A stretch of 64,000 nt of DNA, from NCBI RefSeq assembly GCF_003025555.1, contig NZ_PYMH01000002.1, forward strand, positions 124,001 through 188,000, written 5' to 3'. A program made the position numbers and the translations under genes. This document shows positions 44,674-53,848 of the stretch, piece after piece. Below the pieces are notes generated by a model. That model was not told the DNA's origin. It searched no databases and worked only from the letters and a program-made list of their open reading frames with translations. The stretch is from Photobacterium lutimaris (GTDB lineage: Bacteria; Pseudomonadota; Gammaproteobacteria; Enterobacterales; Vibrionaceae). Within the stretch, counting starts at the first letter, position 1, and every line of letters begins with the position of its first letter.

Positions 44674-47529
44674 TTACGCTTTAGAGATTTTACAGAGGGT
44701 GACTTTGGTTTCCTGCATCTGAGTCACAGGATCATAGCCATAGGTCGTTGCCGTATTTGCCGCTTCACCAGAAACAAACGGAGCACTGCCATCAGGGTAA
44801 CGATCACGAAGGTCTTCACCCTGGAACTTTCCGCCGAAGTGGAACGGGATAAATGCCAGTCCCGGTTTCACGCGCGGTGTTACCATCGCTTTAACGTGGA
44901 TGCGCCCCTTCTCGGCCCCCTCTACCCACACCATGTCACCGTCTTTGAAGCCAATGTCATTGGCATCTTTCGGGTTAACCTCAACAAACATCTCTTGCTG
45001 CAATTCTGCCAGCCAAGGGTTAGAACGGGTTTCATCACCGCCCCCCTCGTACTCAACCAATCGACCCGAGGTCAATACAATTGGGTATTCGCCAGACATG
45101 TCTTTGTCCTGGATAGACTTGTACAGTGTTGGCAGACGGAACATCGCTTCGCTGTCATCCCATGTCGGATAATCCGTCACCAAATCACGACGAGGCGTGT
45201 AAAGTGGCTCACGGTGCAATGGAACAGCATCAGGGAAAGTCCATACTACGGCACGGGCTTTGGCATTACCGAACGGAATACAGCCATGCTTAATCGCTAC
45301 ACGCTGAATACCGCCAGACAGGTCCGTTTTCCAGTTCTTACCTTCGGCCTGTGCTTTTTCCTCAGCGGTAAGATCATCCCACCAACCAAGTTGTTTCAGC
45401 ATCTTATCGGTAAACTCTGGGTAACCATCTTCCAGTTCACAACCTAGCGAGAAGCTGTCATCAGCCAGTAGACTGTCACCGTTACGCTCAACACCGAAAC
45501 GTGCACGGAAATTACCGCCACCTTGGGCAACCGTTTTTGACGTGTCATACAGGATATGGGTACCTGGGTGTTTCATTTCAGGCGTTCCCCAGCATGGCCA
45601 AGGCAGACCGTAAGTTTCACCGTTTGCCGGACCACCTTCAGCTTCAAGCGAAGTCTTGTGGAAGGTATGCCAGTTTTGCTGGTGTTCTTTCAAACGCTCA
45701 GGGCTCTGACCGGTATAACCGATAGTCCACATACCCTTGTTGTATTCGCGAGTGATATCTTCAATCACTGGCTGATTGTTTTCTACACGGATGTGCTTAA
45801 ACAACTGCTCAGCAAGACCCAACTTCTGAGACAGCAGGTACATGATTTCGTGGTCAGGTTTTGACTCGAATAGCGGCTCAATGACCTGATCGCGCCACTG
45901 GATAGAACGGTTTGTGGCCGTCACAGAACCGGTTGTTTCAAACTGAGTGGTTGCCGGTAGCAGGTAGACATTGTCTTTGCGGTTGTTCATGACCGCTGCC
46001 ACGCCTGGATACGGGTCAACAATCACCATCATATCCAGTTTTTCCATTGCCTTGCGCATTTCAGTACCACGGGTTTGCGAGTTAACCGCATGGCCCCAGT
46101 AGAACATGGCGCGAATGTTGTCGTTCTGCTCGATGTTTGCCTTGTCTTCAAGCACACCATCAATCCAGCGCGACACAGGAATACCGGCATTGTTCATTGG
46201 CTTCTTGCCACGGTATTCTTTTTGGTCGAATCGGCCTTTTAGCCATTCGTAGTCGACATCCCAGACTTTTGCCCAGTGTTTCCAAGCACCTTCAGACAGG
46301 CCGTAGTAGCCCGGTAGGTTGTCAGAGAGTACGCCAAAGTCAGTTGCACCCTGTACGTTATCGTGACCACGGAAAATATTAGCACCGCCGCCTGATTTAC
46401 CCATATTGCCAAGCGCCAGCTCGAGAATACAGTAAGCTCGGGTGTTATTATTACCTGTCGTATGCTGAGTCCCCCCCATACACCAAACGACACAGCCTGG
46501 GCGGTTTTCAGATAGCAGTTTCGCTGTTTGGTAAACATCCGCTTCTGGTACACCACTTACGCGTTCCACTTCAGCGGGTGTCCACTTAGCCACTTCAGCT
46601 TGAACGTCATCCATCCCCCAAACACGCTGACGAATGAACTCTTTGTCTTCCCAGCCGTTTTTGAAGATGTGGTACAGCACACCCCAAACGAAAGCAACGT
46701 CTGAGCCCGGACGAAGAGAAACATAATGATCAGATTTTGCCGCAGTACGAGTACGACGCGGATCGGCAACTACAATCTTACAGCTGTTACGCTCTTTCGC
46801 GATCAAGATGTGCTGCATAGCGACGGGATGCGCTTCTGCTGGATTAGAGCCGATGAACAGGATCGACTTACAGTTGTGCATGTCATTGAGCGAGTTAGTC
46901 ATCGCCCCGTAACCCCAAGTGTTTGCTACACCGGCAACCGTGGTCGAGTGACAAATACGCGCCTGGTGGTCAACGTTGTTAGACCCCCATAGAGAGACCA
47001 TTTTACGGAAAAGGTACGCCTGCTCGTTGTTATGTTTTGCTGAACCCAGCCAGTAAACCGAATCTGGCCCTGACTCTTCGCGGATCTTCTTAACCTGCTG
47101 GCTCACTTCATCCAGTGCTTGCTCCCAGCTCAGCTTTTTCCACTTACCGTCTACCAACTTCATTGGGTATTTGATACGCCGCTCACCATGGCCGTGCTCA
47201 CGCAAGGCCGCGCCTTTAGCACAATGCCCACCCGCATTAAATGGGTGATCAAACGCCGGCTCCTGGCCTGTCCATACACCTTCCTGAACTTCAGCGTAAA
47301 TACCACAGCCGACTGAACAGTGGGAACAGATTGTACGTTTTACTTCTACCGGCGCTTTAGGATCAACCTCTTTAGCTTCGGCTTTTTTCATCATGCCCGG
47401 CGCAAACAAACCTGCACCAGCCATACCACCAGCCGCCGCCAGTGATGAATTACGAATAAAGGAACGACGCGAAATACCTAGCTGGTTTTCGTCCTTGCTT
47501 ACGTTGTCGGAACGTTTTGTCAGTTTCAT
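44674..47529 (-). CDS. Formate dehydrogenase catalytic subunit (Mo/W, Cys type)
   Basis: A 951-residue molybdopterin enzyme. A TAT signal is present (SRRSFIRNSSL). The [4Fe-4S] ligands are Cys68, 71, 75 and 103. The metal ligand is Cys193 in ARICHSTTVAG, where E. coli FdnG and FdoG have selenocysteine, so no TGA recoding is needed. A molybdopterin-dinucleotide domain forms the C-terminal part. It oxidises formate at the periplasmic face. Confidence 0.95.
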   Translation of the reverse strand: MKLTKRSDNVSKDENQLGISRRSFIRNSSLAAAGGMAGAGLFAPGMMKKAEAKEVDPKAPVEVKRTICSHCSVGCGIYAEVQEGVWTGQEPAFDHPFNAGGHCAKGAALREHGHGERRIKYPMKLVDGKWKKLSWEQALDEVSQQVKKIREESGPDSVYWLGSAKHNNEQAYLFRKMVSLWGSNNVDHQARICHSTTVAGVANTWGYGAMTNSLNDMHNCKSILFIGSNPAEAHPVAMQHILIAKERNSCKIVVADPRRTRTAAKSDHYVSLRPGSDVAFVWGVLYHIFKNGWEDKEFIRQRVWGMDDVQAEVAKWTPAEVERVSGVPEADVYQTAKLLSENRPGCVVWCMGGTQHTTGNNNTRAYCILELALGNMGKSGGGANIFRGHDNVQGATDFGVLSDNLPGYYGLSEGAWKHWAKVWDVDYEWLKGRFDQKEYRGKKPMNNAGIPVSRWIDGVLEDKANIEQNDNIRAMFYWGHAVNSQTRGTEMRKAMEKLDMMVIVDPYPGVAAVMNNRKDNVYLLPATTQFETTGSVTATNRSIQWRDQVIEPLFESKPDHEIMYLLSQKLGLAEQLFKHIRVENNQPVIEDITREYNKGMWTIGYTGQSPERLKEHQQNWHTFHKTSLEAEGGPANGETYGLPWPCWGTPEMKHPGTHILYDTSKTVAQGGGNFRARFGVERNGDSLLADDSFSLGCELEDGYPEFTDKMLKQLGWWDDLTAEEKAQAEGKNWKTDLSGGIQRVAIKHGCIPFGNAKARAVVWTFPDAVPLHREPLYTPRRDLVTDYPTWDDSEAMFRLPTLYKSIQDKDMSGEYPIVLTSGRLVEYEGGGDETRSNPWLAELQQEMFVEVNPKDANDIGFKDGDMVWVEGAEKGRIHVKAMVTPRVKPGLAFIPFHFGGKFQGEDLRDRYPDGSAPFVSGEAANTATTYGYDPVTQMQETKVTLCKISKA

Positions 47530-47542
47530 TTATGGCTCCGCC

Positions 47543-47782
47543 TTACAAGGTTTCGTAGTAATCGCGAACGTGCTGGGTTTCGCGATAGCCAGTTGTATTG
47601 TCATCGTGATTTTTGGTATTGCCGTCAGACTGCTCGACCTTTGCCTGAACGGCTGTTGTCGCCCCTGCAGCAATCGCACCAGCAGCCACGCTCAAACCAA
47701 TATTTTTCAGTAATTGGCGACGACTTTGACTAGTTTCATTATGAATCGCTTCATTGTTACTAGCTTTATTTTGCTCGCTCAT
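47543..47782 (-). CDS. TAT-signal small protein of formate dehydrogenase regions
   Basis: A 79-residue protein with a twin-arginine signal (SRRQLLKNIGLS) and a short mature part containing RETQHVRDYYETL. This layout matches the formate dehydrogenase region TAT target family (recall). Start 47782 is chosen for AAGGAG upstream. It precedes the catalytic gene by 13 bp. The role is unknown; it could assist folding or transport. Confidence 0.85.
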   Translation of the reverse strand: MSEQNKASNNEAIHNETSQSRRQLLKNIGLSVAAGAIAAGATTAVQAKVEQSDGNTKNHDDNTTGYRETQHVRDYYETL

Positions 47783-47966
47783 AAAAGCTTGCTCCTTTAT
47801 CGTGTTCCCGAATCCGAATATCTCGCTTCGGAAATCAATTTTTCTGCTAAGTTTCTCGTAATATAAATAACGACTTTTCAATTGTTTCCTCAGCTACATC
47901 CTGAGCACCCTCATTTGGTCGCTAAGTAGCGGTTACGTCGTCACAAAATCAAAAATTAGGTAAAGT

Positions 47967-48566
47967 CTAGTTCACCTCTATCAATCGTGTTTTTTCGACC
48001 AGCAGGAACTGCAAAGCCAGTTCAGCAACTGCACTATAAAACACCGCACTGTTCGCCTTTTTTAGGTCATTGCAGAGTCGTTCGAACCACGTCGCGATAT
48101 GGCGATTGAAGAAAACTTGCTGAAGATGTCTATCTCCGCCTTCCACCAGCATCGCCATCACTTCAAGTAAGGCTGCAATATGGTCTTCGGGCTCTTTAAC
48201 ACTCTCATCACGTTGAAAGCCTAACTGCATAAGATCACGACGAAGATGCGCAAGCGGCATTTCCATCAACGAACCAGTCAAATACCATGATCCAAAAGGA
48301 ACAATTTCACCGCGCCCGATCCCGATGAACAAATCTTGGTATTCCTCTTCTACAGCCAAAACAGTTGTTGTTTGAGCAGCAAGTTTCAGAACAGGCCAAG
48401 AAGCAGCCATGGTGTTAGACACATTTTGATTCGCTTCAACATCCAGTGAAGAAAGCCAATCGAGAACGGTTTGATCCGGTGCCTTACGAAACACATGTGC
48501 CAACAAGCCATAAATTTCAACACGCAGTGCACTTTCTTCTTGAGCAGTTTGAAGTACTGATTCCAT
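47967..48566 (-). CDS. TorD/DmsD-family molybdoenzyme chaperone
   Basis: A 199-residue all-helical cytoplasmic protein. EEYQDLFIGIGRGEIVPFGSWYLTG is the family's conserved core, followed by a PEDHIAAL segment. Such proteins hold the TAT signal and insert cofactor into the catalytic subunit. Between the ferredoxin-like gene (10 bp) and the TAT small protein. Confidence 0.9.
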   Translation of the reverse strand: MESVLQTAQEESALRVEIYGLLAHVFRKAPDQTVLDWLSSLDVEANQNVSNTMAASWPVLKLAAQTTTVLAVEEEYQDLFIGIGRGEIVPFGSWYLTGSLMEMPLAHLRRDLMQLGFQRDESVKEPEDHIAALLEVMAMLVEGGDRHLQQVFFNRHIATWFERLCNDLKKANSAVFYSAVAELALQFLLVEKTRLIEVN

Positions 48567-48575
48567 TTACTATTC

Positions 48576-50255
48576 CTACACTTTTAGCTGACTTTCAGGA
48601 TCATCGACGATCGTCGAGAAAATATCGCGAACACGACAGTCTTCGCACATATTCAGGCGTCGAATGGCCTCTCCCTGAAACTGCGAATGGTTTTGTAACT
48701 TTTCAGTCAGCATTTTCACCATCGAAGCCGGTGCAAAAGCTTTACCGCAACGGGTACAACACGCTGCTTCTTCTTCATGAAGAACCTGTGCTTCTTGACG
48801 AGTTTGTGCATTCCAAGTCACTCCCGGATTAAGAGAGATCACTTTTTCAGGACACGCCTTTTCACACATGCCACATTGCACACAATCTTGTTCAATAAAT
48901 AGCAAGCCTGGACGATCACCAATGGCATGTAATGCCCGAGTTGGACACACAGACACACATCCCATACACAAGGTACAATCGTCTTCTCGACAATCTACCG
49001 AACCATAAGGGGCATTTTCCGTTACATCTGAACGTTCAGGTTTAACAGGAGCCTGCGCGTAAAGGGCATCAAGAACAGCAAATAACTTTTCACGTTTTGT
49101 CCCCTCAACAGGGCTAGCAATATTCAATAATGCAGAATCAAAACCTGTAAAAGACTTGGCTTCAGCAAAATCAAACAAAGCAATACGTTCAATGTCATAA
49201 CCCATTTCAGCCAAGAATGACTGAGCAGTCGCTAATTCATCGCGAAGTACACGATCGATAGTGTCAGGAATATAAGAGGTATTCGTTGCTAAAAGCACTT
49301 GATGGGCGCCGTATGCCAATGCACTAAACCAAGTATCAATACCGACTGTGGCCAACTCTTCCAATGCAACCGGAATTACGGATTCAGGAAGATCGGAAAG
49401 GATCTCGTTTACCGTGGCTTCATCGCGATTACCATAGAAAAGAAGCGTCGGAGTTTCCCCACCCGCTTTTCGATAATTCGTAATTAAGCGATAAACAAAA
49501 TGTTGCGTATTAGCCGGATCAGGAAGTGCATATGAAATAGCTTCTGTAGGACACGCAGTCGCACAAGTACCCACGCCTTGGCAAAGGTATGGATTAATTT
49601 CTATATGATCACCGGTACTTGACAATGCACCAGCAGGACAAGCATCAACACAGCGCTCACACCCGGTTACACCCCGCGAAGAGTGCGCACAAAGGTCGGG
49701 ATCCAAACGGAAATATTTTGGCTTATCAAATGTGCCGACCATCGCAGGAAGATCTTCAATCACATTGGCCAGTTTCGCTTTTCCTGCTCCAACCGCATAA
49801 TAGCCAGGAGCTGAAATCTCAACCTCAGATAAACCGTCTTCCGTCATATCAACAATTAAATCAAAACAATCTTGGCCTATAGCCACTTTTGCCAGATTCA
49901 CTGTTGTCAGCATATTCTCAACATCACAAGACACTTCAAATGCGCCTAGGTAACCTTTGATGGTTGCCTTACTCGCATAATAAAGGTTGTTACGCTTAGC
50001 ACTGTTTTTGGCATTCTCTAAAGATTGTGCTTTCGCTGTGGCAAGTAGGGTTACCGAGTTCAGCGAAGTAAACTGTGCTTCAAGTGTAGTGATAACGTCT
50101 TCTGCGCCCACCAGCAAAACATTCCCACGGCTTTCATAGGAAACCGTTGGTGGAATAAGGTTTGAAAGCTCAACGGTATCATTTATCGCCGCTAGCCTTG
50201 CTTTACCGTTTTGCTCATTGAACGCAGAAAGTGCTTCAAGTGTACTATTTAACAT
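48576..50255 (-). CDS. Multi-cluster 4Fe-4S protein of the formate dehydrogenase locus
   Basis: A 559-residue soluble protein. An N-terminal non-FeS region (about 1-195) is followed by ferredoxin pairs: CERCVDACPAG, CQGVGTCATACP, then CTLCMGCVSVCP, CVQCGMCEKACP, and a late CCTRCGKAF. Similar proteins are found in Vibrio and Shewanella formate dehydrogenase clusters and may supply electrons or sulfur for enzyme maturation; that role is not established. First gene of the structural operon. Confidence 0.85.
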   Translation of the reverse strand: MLNSTLEALSAFNEQNGKARLAAINDTVELSNLIPPTVSYESRGNVLLVGAEDVITTLEAQFTSLNSVTLLATAKAQSLENAKNSAKRNNLYYASKATIKGYLGAFEVSCDVENMLTTVNLAKVAIGQDCFDLIVDMTEDGLSEVEISAPGYYAVGAGKAKLANVIEDLPAMVGTFDKPKYFRLDPDLCAHSSRGVTGCERCVDACPAGALSSTGDHIEINPYLCQGVGTCATACPTEAISYALPDPANTQHFVYRLITNYRKAGGETPTLLFYGNRDEATVNEILSDLPESVIPVALEELATVGIDTWFSALAYGAHQVLLATNTSYIPDTIDRVLRDELATAQSFLAEMGYDIERIALFDFAEAKSFTGFDSALLNIASPVEGTKREKLFAVLDALYAQAPVKPERSDVTENAPYGSVDCREDDCTLCMGCVSVCPTRALHAIGDRPGLLFIEQDCVQCGMCEKACPEKVISLNPGVTWNAQTRQEAQVLHEEEAACCTRCGKAFAPASMVKMLTEKLQNHSQFQGEAIRRLNMCEDCRVRDIFSTIVDDPESQLKV

Positions 50256-50422
50256 TATTATTCCTGTCTACTCGTCACCGTTAGTCAGTGTCGATTGAAA
50301 CGCTTTGTTCAGAAAAGGATTTTCCGAACGCTTCGCTTCATACTCATTACTAGAGCAATAACCGATCCAACTTTTCACGGAATAAAATGACTTATAGGGA
50401 GCCAAAATCTCTTATGGACAGA

Positions 50423-50435
50423 TTGACCAAGTCAA
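50423..50435. promoter_or_regulatory. 13-bp inverted repeat upstream of the formate dehydrogenase operon
   Basis: TTGAC-CAA-GTCAA, same arms and spacing as 7243-7255 before ccoN. It lies 168 bp upstream of the first fdh gene start. Confidence 0.4.
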
Positions 50436-50448
50436 AAGACGACAATTT

Positions 50449-50520
50449 GTCCCACCCCTTAATGACTAGTGCGCCAAAATGTCCCGATCTTTTTTAAGGG
50501 TATTTATCCCTTTTTGTCCC
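50449..50520. promoter_or_regulatory. Three phased GTCCC repeats and a hairpin upstream of fdh genes
   Basis: GTCCC occurs at 50449, 50481 and 50516, each after an A/T run and 32-35 bp apart, about three helical turns. AAGGG-N7-CCCTT lies at 50496-50512. Read with TACCCTT at 50536-50542, this is a dense repeat region in a 285-bp gap; it could be an activator-binding array. Confidence 0.35.
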
Positions 50521-50540
50521 AGTTCGAGGGCAAAATACCC

Positions 50541-51287
50541 TTAACCCTTTAGCAAATCGTTCTTATCGCTATGGAGTAACTTGCTATTAGAAATCGTGTC
50601 TGATTCTGTTTCAGTCTCTAGTTCAGTCGGGATCGCAAACGCAATCTCCGTTTCAACATTCTCTTGAACGTTCACCTTTTGAAGATCATCAACAGTCGTT
50701 GCCTCTTCTTCTAGTGCCCTATCCTTAGCTTGAACGCCATCAACAGCTGCGAGTGAATGGTCAGAGTCAGTCGCTTTAATCATATCTTCTGCTGTCTCTG
50801 CGACCTGATTTACCCACTGACGAAGCTGCTGAGTCACTTTAGTATCAAGCACAGGGATATTGGAGAAGTCCTCGGTATGATCATCCATATCACTGACATA
50901 GTTGAACTCATCAGAGTGAAAAAGTTTACGTAGTGCCGCTTTTTTCACTGACTTTTCAACACCTTCCTTCATAAAGGTCGACACGCCAGAATCGAAAGTC
51001 ACCTTTGCAGCATCAGCCAGAGTTAGCTCAGGGAATTTTAAATCTGATTGCGTTGTTTGATGTTCTATTGTTTCCGTAATCGCTAGAGCTTGTTCATCAT
51101 TGGCTTGCGTATTCAATGACGGATCAATTTCAACCTCTTGAACGGGTTGAGTGTCAGTGCCAACATCATCAACAATCGTGTCCATAGCAGATGATTTAGC
51201 CGTAGCGTTCTGATTTAATTGAACATCACCTTCATCCTTGGTGTGTAATTTGCGCTGAGACCAACGCTGGAAGAAGTTAGTTGCCAC
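50541..51287 (-). CDS. DUF3306-type protein of formate dehydrogenase loci
   Basis: A 248-residue acidic protein started at GTG 51287 (ATNFFQRWSQRKL is the usual family N terminus). An open extension to 51443 exists but overlaps DUF3305 heavily. The middle is low-complexity; KAALRKLFHSDEFNYVSDMDDHTEDF is the conserved core. Overlaps the DUF3305 gene by 11 bases. Role in enzyme maturation is unknown. Confidence 0.82.
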   Translation of the reverse strand: MATNFFQRWSQRKLHTKDEGDVQLNQNATAKSSAMDTIVDDVGTDTQPVQEVEIDPSLNTQANDEQALAITETIEHQTTQSDLKFPELTLADAAKVTFDSGVSTFMKEGVEKSVKKAALRKLFHSDEFNYVSDMDDHTEDFSNIPVLDTKVTQQLRQWVNQVAETAEDMIKATDSDHSLAAVDGVQAKDRALEEEATTVDDLQKVNVQENVETEIAFAIPTELETETESDTISNSKLLHSDKNDLLKG

Positions 51288-51747
51288 TTGAACGCCCTTT
51301 TTGCTCTTTGTTCTTACAACGTTTGCGACGATATTCGATTTGCTCGCCATGACGACCGATGAAGGCCTCCATCCACGCCTGGATCTGTAAGGGAGCTTTG
51401 ATATGAAGAATTTGGTAATCGCCATCCATGTAACTACTCGCAAGCCCTTGCGCAGCAGTAATCAACAACGGTGAGAGCTGTTCATTTTCTTCTTCACAAA
51501 CGATAAATAAGTGGGGATCACGAGAGCTAAGATTAAAGCGGTAATCTGACCGTTCATGGCGATGTAGCTCCAACGGCATCAAATAACCACCTTGCTCACT
51601 GGCCAATGACGCCTTGTCGTCATCGTTATACAAACAAACGTCTTCAATAGACCAAGAAAGTGTTGTCCAACGCCCTATTTGCTTTTCTTGCGACACCAAG
51701 CGAAACGCTATAGGCCACAATGACTCATTCTTATATTGTTCCGGCAC
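51277..51747 (-). CDS. DUF3305-type protein of formate dehydrogenase loci
   Basis: A 156-residue protein with WPIAFRLVSQEKQIGRW at the N terminus and LPLELHRHERSDYRFNL-like sequence (MPLELHRHERSDYRFNL) in the middle, the family's signatures; the C terminus is strongly basic. DUF3305 and DUF3306 are paired in formate dehydrogenase clusters. It diverges from fdhD across 248 bp. Confidence 0.85.
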   Translation of the reverse strand: MPEQYKNESLWPIAFRLVSQEKQIGRWTTLSWSIEDVCLYNDDDKASLASEQGGYLMPLELHRHERSDYRFNLSSRDPHLFIVCEEENEQLSPLLITAAQGLASSYMDGDYQILHIKAPLQIQAWMEAFIGRHGEQIEYRRKRCKNKEQKGRSSGN

Positions 51748-51995
51748 ATTCGCTCCCGAGCTTATCGTTATGGCTTATTGGATATGATTGACCTTTTCGG
51801 CCTATTTCAAGTAGCAAAGCAAATATTAGACCAACTTTAATTACTCCATTTAAATGCAGTGAAATTTTCCGATACAAATAAGTTGGAATGATGTTTGCTT
51901 ACACACCAGACAACGACTTAATCTATGTTTTAAAAGTAGACGCTTCAGACCGTGTTGCGTATACATGAACACATCCATATCAACAGCAGGATAAT

Positions 51996-52916
51996 TTGAT
52001 GAGCCAATTGCCAAAAATAATTAAAACAAATTCATCGGTTAATCAGACGATGACCGTTCAGGTAATGGACGAGTATGGCGATATGATGGAAAAAGAAATT
52101 GCCTGCGAACATCCGCTTACCGTGTATTTGAACTGGGTAGAAATTGTTACCCTGATGACCCTGGGTGAACGCCCTTCTGCGCTGGTATTGGGTTACCTCA
52201 AAAACCAAGGTTTTATTGAAGATATCGATGCCATCGAGTCGCTGATCATTGACTGGGAAACCAACTCTGCAGCCGTTATCACCCGAGAAAACACCGACGG
52301 GCTAGAAAAGAAGCTGGAAAAGAAAACCGTCACGTCCGGTTGCGGCCAAGGCACCATGTTCGGCAATGTGATGAAAAAGCTCGAAGGTATACAACTGCCA
52401 AGCCCCACTATCCCTCAATCCAAACTATACGGATTGCTTGAGGCCCTTACTCACCATAACGAGACATATAAGGCAGCAGGTGCGGTTCACGGTTGTGCGG
52501 TATGTAAAGACACCGACATCCTGTCATTTGTAGAAGACGTCGGTCGTCATAACGCAGTAGATACTCTTGCCGGCGAGATGTGGCTTAAAGGCGAGCAAGG
52601 CGCAGATAAGATTTTCTATACGACAGGTCGACTGACCTCCGAAATGGTGATTAAAGTCGCGCAGATGGGGATCCCAGTATTGCTCTCCCGCTCAGGTGCA
52701 ACCCAGATGGGTTATGAGCTTGCTCAGAAACTCGGTATTACCATGATTGCCCGTGCAAAAGGACACCGTTTCCAAGTGTATAACGGCATGGATAACCTGA
52801 TCCTTGATATTAAGGGAGAGAATAACGGCCAATCGCTGGATGATTCAAATAAGCCTGCGCACAAGGGCGAGACTGATCACCGAAAAGTAAACCACCAGCC
52901 AGGCAGTGATAAGTAA
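51996..52916 (+). CDS. fdhD: Formate dehydrogenase accessory sulfurtransferase FdhD
   Basis: A 306-residue FdhD. Conserved parts are TSGCGQGTMFG, GAVHGCAVC and FVEDVGRHNAVDTLAG. FdhD passes sulfur to the molybdenum cofactor of formate dehydrogenase. The cysteine-pair loop reads SGCGQG where E. coli has CGVCG-type, so one cysteine remains. Shares TAATG with the next gene. Confidence 0.93.
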   Translation: MMSQLPKIIKTNSSVNQTMTVQVMDEYGDMMEKEIACEHPLTVYLNWVEIVTLMTLGERPSALVLGYLKNQGFIEDIDAIESLIIDWETNSAAVITRENTDGLEKKLEKKTVTSGCGQGTMFGNVMKKLEGIQLPSPTIPQSKLYGLLEALTHHNETYKAAGAVHGCAVCKDTDILSFVEDVGRHNAVDTLAGEMWLKGEQGADKIFYTTGRLTSEMVIKVAQMGIPVLLSRSGATQMGYELAQKLGITMIARAKGHRFQVYNGMDNLILDIKGENNGQSLDDSNKPAHKGETDHRKVNHQPGSDK

Positions 52917-53830
52917 TGGAGAGTGCCTACCCAGAATTCATGAATGCTAAGCAAGTTGCTGAGTACCTCGACTTAAATGAAAAGAAAGTCTACGCACTTG
53001 CCAATGACGGGCTTCTTCCTGCGACAAAAGTTACCGGAAAGTGGTTATTCCCCAAGGCACTGCTGGATAAGTGGTTACTGGAATCCTGTCATAACGGCGT
53101 TTTGAACGATCGGCTGTTGATTGCTGGCTCCGATGACCCCTTGTTGCAAATGATTGTAGGTAACATGGCGAATAAGCTTGGTAGTACTGCGCTTATTGGC
53201 TATACCTCCACCGGTACTCGCCAGGGTCTGGCCATGTTAAGTAAAGGCCATGTCGATATGTGCGCCATTCACTGGGGGCATGCACAAGAGGCAGCCCTTC
53301 GTCATCCTGCGTTACTTCAGCAATACAGCGGCCATCGTAACTGGGTACTGATCCACGCTTTTGAACGCCAGCAGGGGCTGGTCGTTTCGCAGGAAGTCGC
53401 AGATTGCGTCAATAACCGCTCGATTCAACCTCAAGAGTTATTATCTTCACGTTGGCGTTGGGCGCTACGCCAAGAAGGCGCTGGCAGTATGCGCGCGCTG
53501 TCGGAATGGCTTCATACCCATGCCTTTACTATCGACATGCTCACAAGTGTTGATACTTGCAATAGTGAACGGGAACTTGCGTCATATATTGCTCGCGGTG
53601 ATGCTGACGTGGGGTGTGCGAGTCAAAGTACCGCCGGAGAATTTGGTCTCGGCTTCATTCCTTTGTGTACCGAGGCATTCGAGCTGGTGATCCCTAAAAA
53701 CATCTACTTCAGGGATCTGCAACAAAAGCTATTGCATGCCTTGAGCGACAGTAATACCCAAGGTAAGGGTGACCAGCTCGGTGGCTATAACTTCAGTCGC
53801 AGTGGTCAGCAAGTATGGAGCGGGAAATAA
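52916..53830 (+). CDS. HTH regulator with PBP-like ligand domain, coupled to fdhD
   Basis: A 304-residue protein. An excisionase-type HTH (NAKQVAEYLDLNEKKVYALANDGLLPATKVTGKW, split here over two helices) is fused to a periplasmic-binding-protein type 2 domain (LIAGSDDPLLQMI, SMRALSEWL, DVGCASQSTAGEFGLGFIPL). The fold suits binding of molybdate, tungstate or a metabolite. Translational coupling to fdhD implies control of formate or molybdenum metabolism. Confidence 0.85.
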   Translation: MESAYPEFMNAKQVAEYLDLNEKKVYALANDGLLPATKVTGKWLFPKALLDKWLLESCHNGVLNDRLLIAGSDDPLLQMIVGNMANKLGSTALIGYTSTGTRQGLAMLSKGHVDMCAIHWGHAQEAALRHPALLQQYSGHRNWVLIHAFERQQGLVVSQEVADCVNNRSIQPQELLSSRWRWALRQEGAGSMRALSEWLHTHAFTIDMLTSVDTCNSERELASYIARGDADVGCASQSTAGEFGLGFIPLCTEAFELVIPKNIYFRDLQQKLLHALSDSNTQGKGDQLGGYNFSRSGQQVWSGK

Positions 53831-53848
53831 GGGGGCTACCCCCTTATT
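53826..53848 (+). terminator. Hairpin at the end of the fdhD operon
   Basis: AATAAGGGGG / CCCCCTTATT with loop CTA; the stop codon TAA is within the stem. Strong hairpin with a short T-rich tail. Confidence 0.7.

Noticed and set aside
44335-45447. A 370-codon open frame on the plus strand inside the formate dehydrogenase genes
   Set aside because: It is antisense to two strongly supported subunits, has no ribosome site, and reads as low-quality sequence with scattered Cys/Arg/His; a shadow frame.
46930-47000. Selenocysteine in the formate dehydrogenase catalytic subunit
   Set aside because: The ligand position (residue 193) is an ordinary cysteine codon and no in-frame TGA is present.
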